From Solirubrobacterales bacterium (GTDB lineage Bacteria; Actinomycetota; Thermoleophilia; Solirubrobacterales; Solirubrobacteraceae): a stretch of DNA of 37,187 bases. The notes under the pieces are model-generated. The model worked only from the letters and a program-made list of their open reading frames with translations, ran no database searches and was not told the DNA's origin. Of the stretch, positions 13,639 through 22,018 are shown piece after piece. The DNA lies in assembly GCA_003244035.1 (NCBI GenBank), contig QHBV01000187.1:1-37187 (forward strand), in the 5' to 3' direction. The number at the start of each line of letters is the position of its first letter. The first letter of the stretch is position 1. The translations under genes and the position numbers were made by a program.

Positions 13639-14033
13639 CTTGCCTCACCGTCGAGCTTGAGCGCCACCGAGTTGATGCAGTAGCGCTCGCAGCCTCCGGG
13701 GCCGTCGTCGAAGACGTGGCCGAGGTGGCCGCCACAGGTCGCGCACGTGACCTCGGTGCGGCGCATGAACAGGCCGCGGTCCTCGTGCAGCTCGATGTTC
13801 TCTCGGACGGCGGGGTCGGTGAAGCTCGGCCAACCGGTGCCCGAGTCGAACTTGGTCTCGGACGAGAACAGCTCGGTGCCACACGCCGCGCAGCGGTAGA
13901 CGCCATCCTCCTTCGTGTGTACGTAGCCGCCCGTGAACGGCCGCTCGGTGCCCTTCTGCCTCAGCACCTCGTACTCGGCAGGGGTCAGCTCTTGGCGCCA
14001 CTGTTCGTCGGACTTCTCGATTCGTGTATCCAT
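13635..14033 (-). CDS. msrB: Peptide-methionine (R)-S-oxide reductase
   Basis: A 132-residue MsrB that reduces the R-epimer of methionine sulfoxide in oxidised proteins. Zinc-site cysteine pairs are in YRCAACGTEL and TCATCGGHLGH. The substrate pocket reads KFDSGTGWPSF and the catalytic cysteine is in ERYCINSVAL. I start it at the ATG at 14033 because AGGAG lies at the right distance just upstream; the longer frame to 14054 has no such site. It overlaps the following membrane protein gene by four bases. Confidence 0.96.
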   Translation of the reverse strand: MDTRIEKSDEQWRQELTPAEYEVLRQKGTERPFTGGYVHTKEDGVYRCAACGTELFSSETKFDSGTGWPSFTDPAVRENIELHEDRGLFMRRTEVTCATCGGHLGHVFDDGPGGCERYCINSVALKLDGEAR

Positions 14034-14077
14034 GTCGCTCCTCTGGGGGTTCACATCGGGTCGGACCCAGTTTCACA

Positions 14078-14719
14078 CTAGCGGTACAGCCTGTCGGCAT
14101 AGCCCGGGCCGTAGTAGTGCTCGAGCTCCTCCAGCGGCCGGTCGGGCTGCTCGAGCGTCCTCGCGATGCGGGCACGGGAGGCGATCGCGTCCGGTGCCCA
14201 CGAGCTTGGGTCCCACAGCGATGAGCGCAAAAAGGCCTTGGAGCAGTGGTGGAATACCTCCTGCACGTGGACGAGCAGCGCCAGCCGCGGGCGGTGCTCG
14301 TTTACCACCATCTCGTCGAAGAACGGAGCGTCGCGCAAGAGCTCGGCGGTGCCGTTGATCCTCAGCGTGTCGCCGCGGCCCGGGATCAGGAAGATCAGCC
14401 CGACGTGAGGGTTCTCGAGCAGATTGCAAAACCCGTCGGCGCGGCGGTTGCCCGGGCGTTCTGGGATCGCGATCGTCCGCTCGTCGAGGACGTGGGTGAA
14501 GCCCGGTGGGTCTCCCCTGGGGCTGACGTCGCAGCTTCCGTCTGCCGCCGCGGTCGCCACCAGGCACAGGGGCGATGCCGCCAGCCACTGCCGATCGAGC
14601 TCGTGCAGCGTCGGCCGGGCCTTGTCCGCCACGCGCTGGATCGGTGAGCCCACCAGCTCGCGCAGCTGTTGAGCGTCGGACACAACTGACCAGGACTCGT
14701 TCTGCGGTGTATTCATCAC
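14078..14719 (-). CDS. FMN-binding PPOX-family flavoprotein (MSMEG_1061-like)
   Basis: A 213-residue protein of the pyridoxamine 5'-phosphate oxidase-like split-barrel class. Family segments are LDRQWLAASPLCLVATAA, CDVSPRGDPPGF, IPERPGNRRADGFCNLLENP and IFLIPGRGDTLRINGTA. The C-terminal part EVFHHCSKAFLRSSLW is typical of the actinobacterial subgroup that reduces quinones or binds F420/FMN. The physiological substrate is unknown. The frame begins GTG ATG; the ATG at 14716 is an equally good start. It is followed by 44 bases and then msrB on the same strand. Confidence 0.88.
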   Translation of the reverse strand: MMNTPQNESWSVVSDAQQLRELVGSPIQRVADKARPTLHELDRQWLAASPLCLVATAAADGSCDVSPRGDPPGFTHVLDERTIAIPERPGNRRADGFCNLLENPHVGLIFLIPGRGDTLRINGTAELLRDAPFFDEMVVNEHRPRLALLVHVQEVFHHCSKAFLRSSLWDPSSWAPDAIASRARIARTLEQPDRPLEELEHYYGPGYADRLYR

Positions 14720-14737
14720 ACTCGCGCCCGGGTGCCG

Positions 14738-15913
14738 CTATCCCGCCGGCGAGCCCAGCGCCGACTGCAGGGCCCGGCGGATCTGCTCGACGGTGACGAT
14801 GCCGCGCAGCACGCCCTCGGCGTCGACAGCCATCAAGGCTCCGAGCCCTCCAAGCGCCTCGGAGGAGAGCACATCGGTCAGCGGCCGGTTCTCGGCCACG
14901 CGCCAGCTGCCGCCCTCCTCGGACTCGAGCACCGCTCCCACCGTCAGCCACCCCTCCCCGGCGTCGTTCGCGGTCTGCAGCCGCTGCTTGCGGGCGATCC
15001 CCTCGAAGTGCCCCCGGTCGTCGACCACCGGGAACCACGACCAGCCGTAGCGCAGGAAGTACTCCTCGAGCGCTTGGCTCACCGGTGTCTGCGACGCGAC
15101 CGCGACCGGTTGACGATCCATCACGTCCGAGACCAGCAGCCCATCGATCCGGTCGGTCAGAGCGCCATGGATCAGCGCCCCCCGCGCCGACTGACCCAGC
15201 ACGAACGCGATCATCAGGAGCCACACGCCACCCACAATGCCACCGGTGAGCAGCAGCCAGATCCCGATCCCCGCGAGCACCGCGGCGAATCCCTGCCCGA
15301 GGATCGCGGCCGCGCGGGTCCCGCGGCGCTTATCGTTGGTCGCGCGCCACACCGCGGCACGGGCGATCCGTCCCCCATCGAGCGGGAACGCGGGAATCAG
15401 GTTGAAGATCAGGACGACGACGTTCATCAGCAGCAGCCAGCTCAGCGTGAGCAGGGCGGGTGTGACCTTGACCGTCCCATCGAGCAAGAAGGCGTGCCAC
15501 AGCCGGTGTGGCCCTACGATCGCGAGGTCGATCGCGAGGCACAGCAGCACCACCCCCAGCGTCGCCAGCGGTCCCGCGATCGCGATCTTGAGCTCCTCGC
15601 CGGGTGTGCGCGAGTCGCGGCTCATCTGGGTCAGGCCGCCGAACAGGAACAGCTGGATGCGGCCCACCGCGATTCCCTGTCGCCGCGCCGCAAGCGCGTG
15701 GCCGAGCTCGTGCACGATCACCGAGCAGAAGAACAGCAGCGCACTGATCACAGTCGTCAGGTACGCGATCGCGTCAGTGCTGTGTAGCGAGGAGCGGAAC
15801 GATGGTGACAGCCAGATGATGACCAGGAACAGCATCACGAACCAGCCGGCGTCGACGCTGATGCGGATCCCGAACAGATCGATCAGCTTGATCGATGAGG
15901 CACGCCGCAACAT
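14738..15913 (-). CDS. Site-2 protease family (M50) metalloprotease with CBS pair
   Basis: A 391-residue intramembrane zinc protease. The zinc motif HELGH is at residues 68-72 in a membrane span, and the third ligand is Asp179 in NLIPAFPLDGGR. About six hydrophobic segments fill the first 240 residues. Two CBS domains follow (about 245-385; one starts VSDVMDRQPVAVASQ), usually adenine-nucleotide sensors. This is the SpoIVFB/Rv-type subgroup with C-terminal CBS domains, which cleaves membrane-bound regulators. The ATG at 15913 starts just before the family N-terminus (IKLIDLFGIRI); the frame stays open far upstream, antisense to the carboxypeptidase gene, but that is a shadow. Confidence 0.92.
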   Translation of the reverse strand: MLRRASSIKLIDLFGIRISVDAGWFVMLFLVIIWLSPSFRSSLHSTDAIAYLTTVISALLFFCSVIVHELGHALAARRQGIAVGRIQLFLFGGLTQMSRDSRTPGEELKIAIAGPLATLGVVLLCLAIDLAIVGPHRLWHAFLLDGTVKVTPALLTLSWLLLMNVVVLIFNLIPAFPLDGGRIARAAVWRATNDKRRGTRAAAILGQGFAAVLAGIGIWLLLTGGIVGGVWLLMIAFVLGQSARGALIHGALTDRIDGLLVSDVMDRQPVAVASQTPVSQALEEYFLRYGWSWFPVVDDRGHFEGIARKQRLQTANDAGEGWLTVGAVLESEEGGSWRVAENRPLTDVLSSEALGGLGALMAVDAEGVLRGIVTVEQIRRALQSALGSPAG

Positions 15914-15979
15914 GCTGCAATGGTGGCACAGCGCTGAGGGGTCCGCCGGACCCACGATCCACGCGATAGGAGCACGAGA

Positions 15980-17497
15980 ATGAGCGATCCACTGGAGCAA
16001 CTGCGCCGGCGTCTGGCGGCGCTGAGCGACCTGCGCTGCGCCGCCGAGCTGCTCGGATGGGACCAGCAGACGATGATGCCTCCGCGCGGCGGACCCGCGC
16101 GCGCCGAATCGCTCGCCACGCTCGAACGCATCGCTCACGACATGTTCGTCTCCGCCGAGACGGGCCACCTGCTCGAGGCGGCCGCCGCCGAGCTCGACGG
16201 CGCCGCGCCCGACTCGGACGACGCCTGTCTGGTGCGGGTGACCAGGCGCAGGTGGGAGAAGGCGCGACGGGTTCCCAGCGAGCTCGCCGCCGAGCTGGCG
16301 CGGTCGGCATCGGTCGGTCAGGAGGCATGGGTGGAGGCTCGCAGGCGCTCTGACTTCGACGCCTTCGCCCCCTACCTGGAGCACAATCTCGAGCTCGCTC
16401 GGCGCTACGTGGACTGCTTCGATCGCTTCGACTGCGCCTATGACGCGCTGCTCGACGACTACGAGCCCGGGATCAAGACAACCACGGTCAGCGCGCTGTT
16501 CGCCGAGCTTGGGTCCGAACTGGCGGCGCTGATCACGACGCTCGCGCAGCGCTCGATCGACGACTCCTGCCTGCACGGGAGCTTCCCGATCGAGCGCCAG
16601 CGCGAGCTCGTCGAAGGGGTGCTGGCGCGTATGGGCTTCGATCGCGCCGGCTGGCGGATGGATGACGCGGTTCACCCGTTCGCCGCCGCGCTGGGCTCGC
16701 AGGACGTGCGGATCACGACCCGCTGGGATCAGAGCTACTTTGCCTCGGCGTTGTACGGGGCGATGCACGAGTGCGGCCACGGGCTGTACGAGGCGGGAAT
16801 CGCCGACTCGCTGCAGCGCACCCCGCTCGGTCACGGGGAGTCGCTCGGCCTGCACGAGTCCCAGAGCCGTCTGTGGGAGAACATGGTCGGTCGCGGTCGC
16901 CCCTTCTGCGATGTGCTGGCGCCGAGCATCGCGCAGACGCTTGGTTCTTCGGTGGCTCCCGAGACCCTGTACCGCGCGGTCAACCGCGTCGAGCCCTCGT
17001 TCATCCGCGTCGAGGCCGACGAGGCGACCTATGGCCTACACGTCGTACTGCGCTTCGAGCTCGAGCAGGAGCTGATCGAGGGTCGGCTGGCCGTCTCAGA
17101 CCTGCCCGAGGCGTGGAACGAGCGCGTGCAGCGGTACCTCGGGCTGGAAGTGCGCGACGACGCCGACGGCGTACTCCAGGACGTGCACTGGGCGTCGGGC
17201 GCGATCGGTTACTTCCCCACCTACGCGCTCGGCAACCTGATCGCCGGCCAGCTGTGGGAGCGTGCGCTCGCCGACATGCCCGATCTCGACGCCCAGATCG
17301 CGGCCGGCGAGCTCTCCCCGCTGCGCGATTGGCTGCGCGAGCACGTCCACCGCCATGGCGCCAAGCTCGAAACGGGCGAGCTGCTGCAGCGCGTCGTCGG
17401 GGGCCCGATCGCAGTCGCGCCGTTCATCTCCTACCTCAAGCGCAAGCTTGGCGATGTCTACGGGCTCGAGCTGACGGCGCAGCCCCGCCCCCTCTAG
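15980..17497 (+). CDS. M32 family metallocarboxypeptidase
   Basis: A 505-residue zinc carboxypeptidase of the thermostable carboxypeptidase Taq class, releasing C-terminal residues from peptides. The zinc motif HECGH is at 263-267, followed by the family motif HESQSRLWEN, the segment GHGESLGLHE and the substrate motif in RVEADEATYGLH. The N-terminal part (ELLGWDQQTMMPPRG) matches the family start. Length fits the usual 490-510. The ATG has AGGAG seven bases upstream, one of the better Shine-Dalgarno sites in the window. It is divergent from the site-2 protease gene (66-base gap) and followed after 13 bases by the isocitrate dehydrogenase gene. Confidence 0.95.
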   Translation: MSDPLEQLRRRLAALSDLRCAAELLGWDQQTMMPPRGGPARAESLATLERIAHDMFVSAETGHLLEAAAAELDGAAPDSDDACLVRVTRRRWEKARRVPSELAAELARSASVGQEAWVEARRRSDFDAFAPYLEHNLELARRYVDCFDRFDCAYDALLDDYEPGIKTTTVSALFAELGSELAALITTLAQRSIDDSCLHGSFPIERQRELVEGVLARMGFDRAGWRMDDAVHPFAAALGSQDVRITTRWDQSYFASALYGAMHECGHGLYEAGIADSLQRTPLGHGESLGLHESQSRLWENMVGRGRPFCDVLAPSIAQTLGSSVAPETLYRAVNRVEPSFIRVEADEATYGLHVVLRFELEQELIEGRLAVSDLPEAWNERVQRYLGLEVRDDADGVLQDVHWASGAIGYFPTYALGNLIAGQLWERALADMPDLDAQIAAGELSPLRDWLREHVHRHGAKLETGELLQRVVGGPIAVAPFISYLKRKLGDVYGLELTAQPRPL

Positions 17498-17510
17498 CAT
17501 CGCCTCCCCG

Positions 17511-18596
17511 GTGAGCGTTCACGAAATCACGTTGATCCCCGGCGACGGCACCGGTCCCGAGCTGATCGAGGCGACGCGGCGCGTGCTCGAGCAGACCGGC
17601 GTCGGACTGCGCTGGGACGAGCAGCCGGCGGGTGCGGACGTGTACGCGGAGGAAGGCACGCCGTTCCCAGATCGCACGCTCGAGTCGATCCGGCGCACGA
17701 AGGTCGGGATCAAGGGGCCGACCACGACGCCAGTCGGGTCGGGCTTTCGGAGCGTCAACGTACTGTTGCGCCAAGCGCTCGATCTGTACGCGTGCATCAG
17801 GCCGTGCAAGGCCTATGAGGGAGTGCGCACGCGCTATCCCGAGACCGACATCGTGATCGTTCGCGAGAACACCGAGGACCTCTACGCCGGGATCGAGTTC
17901 GAACAGGGAACGGCTGAGAACCGCAGGCTTCGCGACTTCCTCGCGGACGTCGGGCAGCCGGTGCGCGAGGACGCCGGGATTTCGATCAAGCCGATCTCGC
18001 GCTTCGGCTCGGAGCGGATCGTGCAAGCCGCCTTCCAGTACGCCAAGGACAACGACCGGGGCAAGGTCACAGCGGTGCACAAGGCGAACATCATGAAGTT
18101 CACCGACGGGTTGTTCCTCGAGGTATCGCGTGAGGTCGCACGGCGTCACCCGGAGGTCGAGTTCGAGGATCGAATCGTCGACAACCTCTGCAACCAGCTC
18201 GTCTCGCGCCCGGAGGAATACGACGTGATCGTGCTGCCCAACCTGTATGGGGACATCGTCTCCGATCTCGGCGCCGGGATGATCGGCGGCCTGGGCCTTG
18301 CCCCCGGCGGCAACATCGGAACGCGGGCGGCGATGTTCGAGGCCACGCATGGCTCGGCCCCGAAGTACAAGGGCCAGAACAGAGTGAACCCGACCGCGCT
18401 GATGCTCTCGGGCGTGCTGATGCTCCGACATCTCGGCGAGCGCGATCCGGCCGACGCGCTCGAGCGCGCGATCGCAGCGGTGATCCGGAAGGGCGAGCAC
18501 GTGACATATGACCTCAAGCCAACCCGCGAGGACCCGACCGCGGTGGGAACTTCGCAGTTCGCCGACGCGGTGATCGAGGAGATGATGAGCCAGTGA
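17511..18596 (+). CDS. Isocitrate dehydrogenase (isocitrate/isopropylmalate DH family)
   Basis: A 361-residue beta-decarboxylating dehydrogenase. The start GTG gives ITLIPGDGTGPEL. The substrate motif is FRSVNVLLRQALDLYACIRP with Ser81 in the position that contacts isocitrate, which favours isocitrate over isopropylmalate. Further motifs are IVRENTEDLYAG, AVHKANIMKFTDG, the metal-binding NLYGDIVSDLGAG and the cofactor region ATHGSAPKYKGQN. Short length and the absence of NADP-type changes suggest the NAD-dependent, Thermus/mitochondrial-like group; cofactor choice is inference. The stop overlaps the mdh GTG in GTGA, so the two TCA enzymes are made together. Confidence 0.9.
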   Translation: MSVHEITLIPGDGTGPELIEATRRVLEQTGVGLRWDEQPAGADVYAEEGTPFPDRTLESIRRTKVGIKGPTTTPVGSGFRSVNVLLRQALDLYACIRPCKAYEGVRTRYPETDIVIVRENTEDLYAGIEFEQGTAENRRLRDFLADVGQPVREDAGISIKPISRFGSERIVQAAFQYAKDNDRGKVTAVHKANIMKFTDGLFLEVSREVARRHPEVEFEDRIVDNLCNQLVSRPEEYDVIVLPNLYGDIVSDLGAGMIGGLGLAPGGNIGTRAAMFEATHGSAPKYKGQNRVNPTALMLSGVLMLRHLGERDPADALERAIAAVIRKGEHVTYDLKPTREDPTAVGTSQFADAVIEEMMSQ

Positions 18597-19582
18597 GCAA
18601 TTCCCCCGTACGAGTAGCCGTGACCGGCGCAGCAGGCCAGATCGGTTACGCCATCCTGTTTCGCATCGCCAGCGGCCAGCTGCTGGGGAGCGACACCGCG
18701 ATCGAGCTGTCGCTGCTCGAGGTCCCCGCGGCCGTCAAGGCGGCCGAGGGAACGGCGATGGAGCTCGATGACTGTGCATTTCCGTTGCTCGCAGGGGTCG
18801 ATATCACCGACGACCCCACCAAGGCGTTCGACGGAGCCAATCTCGCGCTGCTGATCGGTGCGCGGCCCCGCTCGAAGGGGATGGAGCGCGGCGATCTGCT
18901 GGAGGCCAACGGTGCCATCTTCAAGCCACAGGGCCGGGCGCTGGGCGACTGCGCCGCAGCCGACATCAGAGTGCTGGTCGTCGGCAATCCCGCCAACACC
19001 AACTGCCTGATCGCGCAGCGCAACGCTCCCGACATCCCGCGTGAGCGCTTCACCGCGATGATGCGCCTCGATCACAACCGCGCGATCGCGCAGCTCGCCG
19101 CCAAGACCGGTGTGTCGGTGAGTGAGATCACGAACATGACGATCTGGGGCAATCACTCCGCCACCCAGTACCCGGACATCTTCCACGCCAAGGTGGATGG
19201 CCGCGCTGCGGCCGAAGTGCTCGGCGACCAGCAATGGCTGGAGGAGGAGTTCATTCCGACGGTGCAGAAGCGTGGCGCTGCGATCATCGAAGCCCGGGGT
19301 GCATCGAGCGCTGCGTCGGCTGCAAACGCCGCGATCGACCACTTTCGCGACTGGAAGCTGGGTACGCCCCCCGGGGACTGGGTGTCGATGGCGATCCCCT
19401 CGGACGGCTCCTATGGCGTGCGGGAAGGGGTGTTCTCAGGTTTCCCCGTCACCTGCTCGGGTGGCGACTACCAGCTCGTCGAGGGCCTCGAGCTCGACCA
19501 GTTCTCCCGCTCGCGCATCGACGCGACCGTGAACGAGCTGTGCCAGGAGCGCGATGCGGTGAGCGAGTTGGGGCTGATCTGA
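18593..19582 (+). CDS. mdh: Malate dehydrogenase
   Basis: A 329-residue malate dehydrogenase that oxidises malate to oxaloacetate with NAD. The Rossmann motif is VAVTGAAGQIGYAILFR. Substrate arginines are in IGARPRSKGMERGDLL and MMRLDHNRAIAQLA, and the catalytic histidine is in WGNHSATQYPD. This is the cytosolic-type (group 2) MDH found across actinobacteria. Translation begins at a GTG overlapping the stop of the isocitrate dehydrogenase gene. The stop codon is three bases from the stop of the convergent AT-hook gene, leaving no room for a separate terminator. Confidence 0.97.
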   Translation: MSNSPVRVAVTGAAGQIGYAILFRIASGQLLGSDTAIELSLLEVPAAVKAAEGTAMELDDCAFPLLAGVDITDDPTKAFDGANLALLIGARPRSKGMERGDLLEANGAIFKPQGRALGDCAAADIRVLVVGNPANTNCLIAQRNAPDIPRERFTAMMRLDHNRAIAQLAAKTGVSVSEITNMTIWGNHSATQYPDIFHAKVDGRAAAEVLGDQQWLEEEFIPTVQKRGAAIIEARGASSAASAANAAIDHFRDWKLGTPPGDWVSMAIPSDGSYGVREGVFSGFPVTCSGGDYQLVEGLELDQFSRSRIDATVNELCQERDAVSELGLI

Positions 19583-19585
19583 AAC

Positions 19586-19972
19586 CTAACCGCTCCCTGC
19601 CACGGGGTGCCAGCCCTCTCCCTCGCGCTTGACCTGGCCGTCGTCGACGAGCCGGGGCATCACGCGATACAGGTAGTTCGGCCCGATGCCAAGTGCCTCC
19701 GCGATCTGGGGAATCGTGATCCCTGGTTGCAGGCGAACAAGCTCGAGTGCCTGGTTGGCGCGCGTGTTGCCACCGCGTCGGCCGCGCGGACGGCCGGGCT
19801 TGCGGCCGCTGCGCCGTGCGGTCGATGTGGAGCGCGATCCGCGCGGCCTGCCCGGCCCGCGCCGCTCACCCAGAAGTGCCGTGCGTGCGGCCTGCAGCCG
19901 CACGAGCTCCTCCTCGAGCTCGCTCAAGCGGACGTCGATGGCGCTCACGGTGTTGTCGACGAATTCGGTCAA
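19586..19972 (-). CDS. AT-hook, winged-helix DNA-binding protein
   Basis: A 128-residue protein. The N-terminal helix (VDNTVSAIDVRLSELEEELVRLQAART) may be a coiled coil. Two AT-hook cores follow: GPGRPRGS and GRKPGRPRGRRGG. The C-terminal part reads ALELVRLQPGITIPQIAEALG and YLYRVMPRLVDDGQV, a probable winged helix. This is the architecture of actinobacterial histone-like or regulator proteins. I prefer the TTG at 19972, with AAGGGA just upstream; a TTG at 20005 is the longer alternative. The upstream 22-nt motif (20007-20028) recurs before dnaX. A chromatin or regulatory role is likely but the targets are unknown. Confidence 0.8.
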   Translation of the reverse strand: MTEFVDNTVSAIDVRLSELEEELVRLQAARTALLGERRGPGRPRGSRSTSTARRSGRKPGRPRGRRGGNTRANQALELVRLQPGITIPQIAEALGIGPNYLYRVMPRLVDDGQVKREGEGWHPVAGSG

Positions 19973-20006
19973 CGGATTCCCTTCTGGTAGAGGGCTGCGG
20001 GGCAAT

Positions 20007-20028
20007 TAGGGCTCACGACAAAACAGAT
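20007..20028 (-). promoter_or_regulatory. 22-nt conserved motif upstream of the AT-hook gene
   Basis: On the minus strand it runs from ATCTGTTTTGTCG to GAGCCCTA, matching 2119-2140 before dnaX at 21 of 22 bases (C there, T here). It ends just before the longer TTG candidate at 20005 and 34 bases before the preferred TTG at 19972. The gap 20006-20061 is AT-richer than its surroundings, as expected of a promoter. Confidence 0.5.
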
Positions 20029-20061
20029 TAGGCAACAAACATACACATACACCAGCCAGTG

Positions 20062-20511
20062 TCAGCTGCCTTCGACCAGGGCCTTGAGGCGCCGCAGTGA
20101 ATTGTCCGCCTCGCGCTCTGAAGCCGCGCCGACGATTACCCGGCTTGCGACCGTTCCAACTCGCCCGCCAGGTGGGGTGAACTCGTTCGTGTATGCGAAC
20201 GCCGTCGTACCATTCTCGCCATCGAGAAGCTGGTACCGAATCCTTGCACGCGAGTGCGCGGGTCCCCTGCCCTCCCACTCCGCATTGTGTGGCGCACTCA
20301 CGGCGACGAGCGTCCAGTGAACGCGGAAGGGAACGCCTCGCAACTGCAGCACCTGATCCATGGTTGCGCCCTTGCTCAGCGGTCGCTTTGACACACCCGT
20401 AACGGACCGGTGAATTGTGACCCAATCCTTCAGCTTGTGGGGATCCATCACGGTCTCCCACACACGCTGTACGGGGGCATCGATCTCGATCTTGACGTGG
20501 ACGACGCTCAT
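20062..20511 (-). CDS. SRPBCC (START/polyketide cyclase-like) family protein
   Basis: A 149-residue helix-grip protein. The start ATG at 20511 opens VVHVKIEIDAPVQRVWETVMDP, the typical first strand and helix of the fold; later strands include FRVHWTLVAVSAPHNAEWEG and ARIRYQLLDG. The C-terminal helix ASEREADNSLRRLKALVE closes the cavity. Such proteins bind lipids or other hydrophobic ligands; which one is unknown. The frame continues 19 residues upstream without family character. The gene lies 23 bases after the epimerase-like gene on the same strand, so they likely share a message. Confidence 0.82.
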   Translation of the reverse strand: MSVVHVKIEIDAPVQRVWETVMDPHKLKDWVTIHRSVTGVSKRPLSKGATMDQVLQLRGVPFRVHWTLVAVSAPHNAEWEGRGPAHSRARIRYQLLDGENGTTAFAYTNEFTPPGGRVGTVASRVIVGAASEREADNSLRRLKALVEGS

Positions 20512-20534
20512 CGCGGATGGGCAGACACTAACGG

Positions 20535-21455
20535 CTAGCGCGCGGCAAGTGGCTCGGTCATTTCCCACTCGCGCAGCGCATGCTCGATCGCGGCGTCGAG
20601 CGAGTGCAACCTGACGCCCAGCAGCGCGGCGGCGCGATCGTCGCGCGGCAGCAAGTCGCGATCGAGTCCCTCCATCAGCGGTCCGATCAACGCGTGCTCC
20701 TCGCCGGCGATCGCTGCGGCGACCCGACTCGCGATCGGGGTCATGGTCAGGCGTCGCAGGCCGATCGTCGGACGGCTCAGGAGCATGTGGTCGGCAATCC
20801 GGTCGATCAGCGCACCGTAGGAGACGACGTCGGGACCGCCGGCGTCAAGCGTCTGCCCGCACACGTTCTCAGCTGTCGCCGCGCGAGCCAGCAGCGCGAT
20901 CATGTCGCGTTCGTCGATCGGCTGGGTGCGATTGGACCGCCACGCAGGCACCGCCAGCACCGGTAGGCGCTCCACCAGCCGGACGAGGAAGCGAAACGAG
21001 CGCGAGCGCGCCCCGATCACGATCGATGCACGAAGCGCGACCGTGCATGGCGCCGCGCCGAGCAGGATGCGCTCGACCGCGTGCCGGCTGGAGAGATGGG
21101 CCGATGCGGCGCCGGCGGCGGGTACGAGTCCTCCGAGGTAGACGATTCGCCGGACCCCGGCTCGCTGCGCCGCGAGCGCGAAGTTCTCCGCCGCCAGACG
21201 CTCGCGGTCCTCGAAAGAGTGATCGCTCGAGCCCACGGGCTCCATCGAGTGGATCAGGTAGTAGGCGAGATCGATTCCCTCGAGCGCGCGCTCGAGCCCA
21301 GCCCCGGAGACCGCGTCGCCGATCGCGACGGGCACGCCGAGCTCGACGTGCCCGGGGAGGCGTGAAAGGCCGCGGACGGTGTGGCCGTCGCGCTGCAGCC
21401 GAGGTGTGAGACGCGCGCCGAGAAAGCCGGTGATGCCGGTCACGAGAACGTTCAT
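20535..21455 (-). CDS. NAD(P)H-binding epimerase/NmrA-like protein
   Basis: A 306-residue extended short-chain dehydrogenase-like protein. The nucleotide motif VLVTGITGFLGARL starts at residue 3. Family segments are DLAYYLIHSMEP, ENFALAAQRAGVRRIVYLGG and LRASIVIGARSRSFRFLVRLVERLP. The canonical YxxxK is not clear, as in atypical NmrA-like members, and the substrate is unknown. The YYLIHS motif is characteristic of the group that often carries a second lipid-binding domain; here an SRPBCC protein is encoded separately 23 bases downstream, which hints at a shared task. Confidence 0.8.
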   Translation of the reverse strand: MNVLVTGITGFLGARLTPRLQRDGHTVRGLSRLPGHVELGVPVAIGDAVSGAGLERALEGIDLAYYLIHSMEPVGSSDHSFEDRERLAAENFALAAQRAGVRRIVYLGGLVPAAGAASAHLSSRHAVERILLGAAPCTVALRASIVIGARSRSFRFLVRLVERLPVLAVPAWRSNRTQPIDERDMIALLARAATAENVCGQTLDAGGPDVVSYGALIDRIADHMLLSRPTIGLRRLTMTPIASRVAAAIAGEEHALIGPLMEGLDRDLLPRDDRAAALLGVRLHSLDAAIEHALREWEMTEPLAAR

Positions 21456-21605
21456 CGCTGGACAAAGCTACGGAAATGCCGCTCGTTCCCGGTATGAAGC
21501 CAGATCAGCCCGCACTTTGCAGCGATTCAGCCGGGCACGGAAGTTCCTGCGTTTTCCGGGATCAGCGCTTGCACGTGGGGGGCGAAGTTCGCTTTGATCT
21601 CATGC

Positions 21606-21836
21606 ATGGCGAGCAAGCGTGCAACGACAGCGAAGGCGAGCTGCGAGGACTGCTTCTTTCATCAGAACCTCCTGTGTGCGATTTCGCAGCCAGGTCCATG
21701 CGCGACCTTCCGCCCGGCTCGTCCGGAGGGGCTGAGGCCACCGAGCCAGCTTCGCTTCGTGTTTCGCCAGGAGCGCCGCATGCAGGTCGCCTGGGCATTC
21801 CCGTCGGCGAGCGAGCAGAGCGCGCTCCACGCTTAG
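21606..21836 (+). CDS. Small four-cysteine protein, unknown function
   Basis: A 76-residue protein with the motif Cys13-x2-Cys16-x7-Cys24-x7-Cys32 in SCEDCFFHQNLLCAIS and PGPCATFRP. This spacing is suited to zinc or an iron-sulfur cluster. The second half (GLRPPSQLRFVFRQERR, then QVAWAFPSASEQSALHA) is well ordered in composition, with aromatic residues and no shadow-like bias. I believe similar short proteins occur in related actinobacteria but cannot name a family. The ATG at 21606 is chosen over a TTG at 21594. No Shine-Dalgarno is evident. A microprotein gene follows 26 bases later. Confidence 0.7.
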   Translation: MASKRATTAKASCEDCFFHQNLLCAISQPGPCATFRPARPEGLRPPSQLRFVFRQERRMQVAWAFPSASEQSALHA

Positions 21837-21862
21837 CGCGCGCTCCACGCCTGGGCTCATAT

Positions 21863-22018
21863 ATGTTGTCGGCCATGTTCTGGCCGCTGATCGGGGGGTT
21901 CGTCGCGTTCATACTGCTCGTCGTGCTCCTCGGCTGGGTCATGGACACCTCGCGCCACGACGGCGCGGGCGACGGGGGCGCCGGAGCCGACGGCGAAGCC
22001 GGGCACGACGGCCACTGA
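21863..22018 (+). CDS. Single-span membrane microprotein
   Basis: A 51-residue frame from the ATG at 21863 (47 residues from the ATG at 21875). It has one strong membrane helix, FWPLIGGFVAFILLVVLLGW, followed by a soluble tail rich in Gly, Asp and His (DTSRHDGAGDGG and so on). No signal peptide cleavage site is seen. Tail and span are reminiscent of small regulatory or subunit microproteins. It is convergent with the CPA1 antiporter gene, whose stop abuts its own. Function is unknown. Confidence 0.6.
   Translation: MLSAMFWPLIGGFVAFILLVVLLGWVMDTSRHDGAGDGGAGADGEAGHDGH

Noticed and set aside
15914..16855. Long upstream extension of the site-2 protease frame
   Set aside because: It runs antisense to the carboxypeptidase gene, lacks family features, and the ATG at 15913 gives the proper N-terminus.
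21820..21850. Repeated GCGCGCTCCACGC (21820-21832 and 21838-21850)
   Set aside because: A short 13-bp repeat at a gene end; could be chance in GC-rich DNA and has no further structure.
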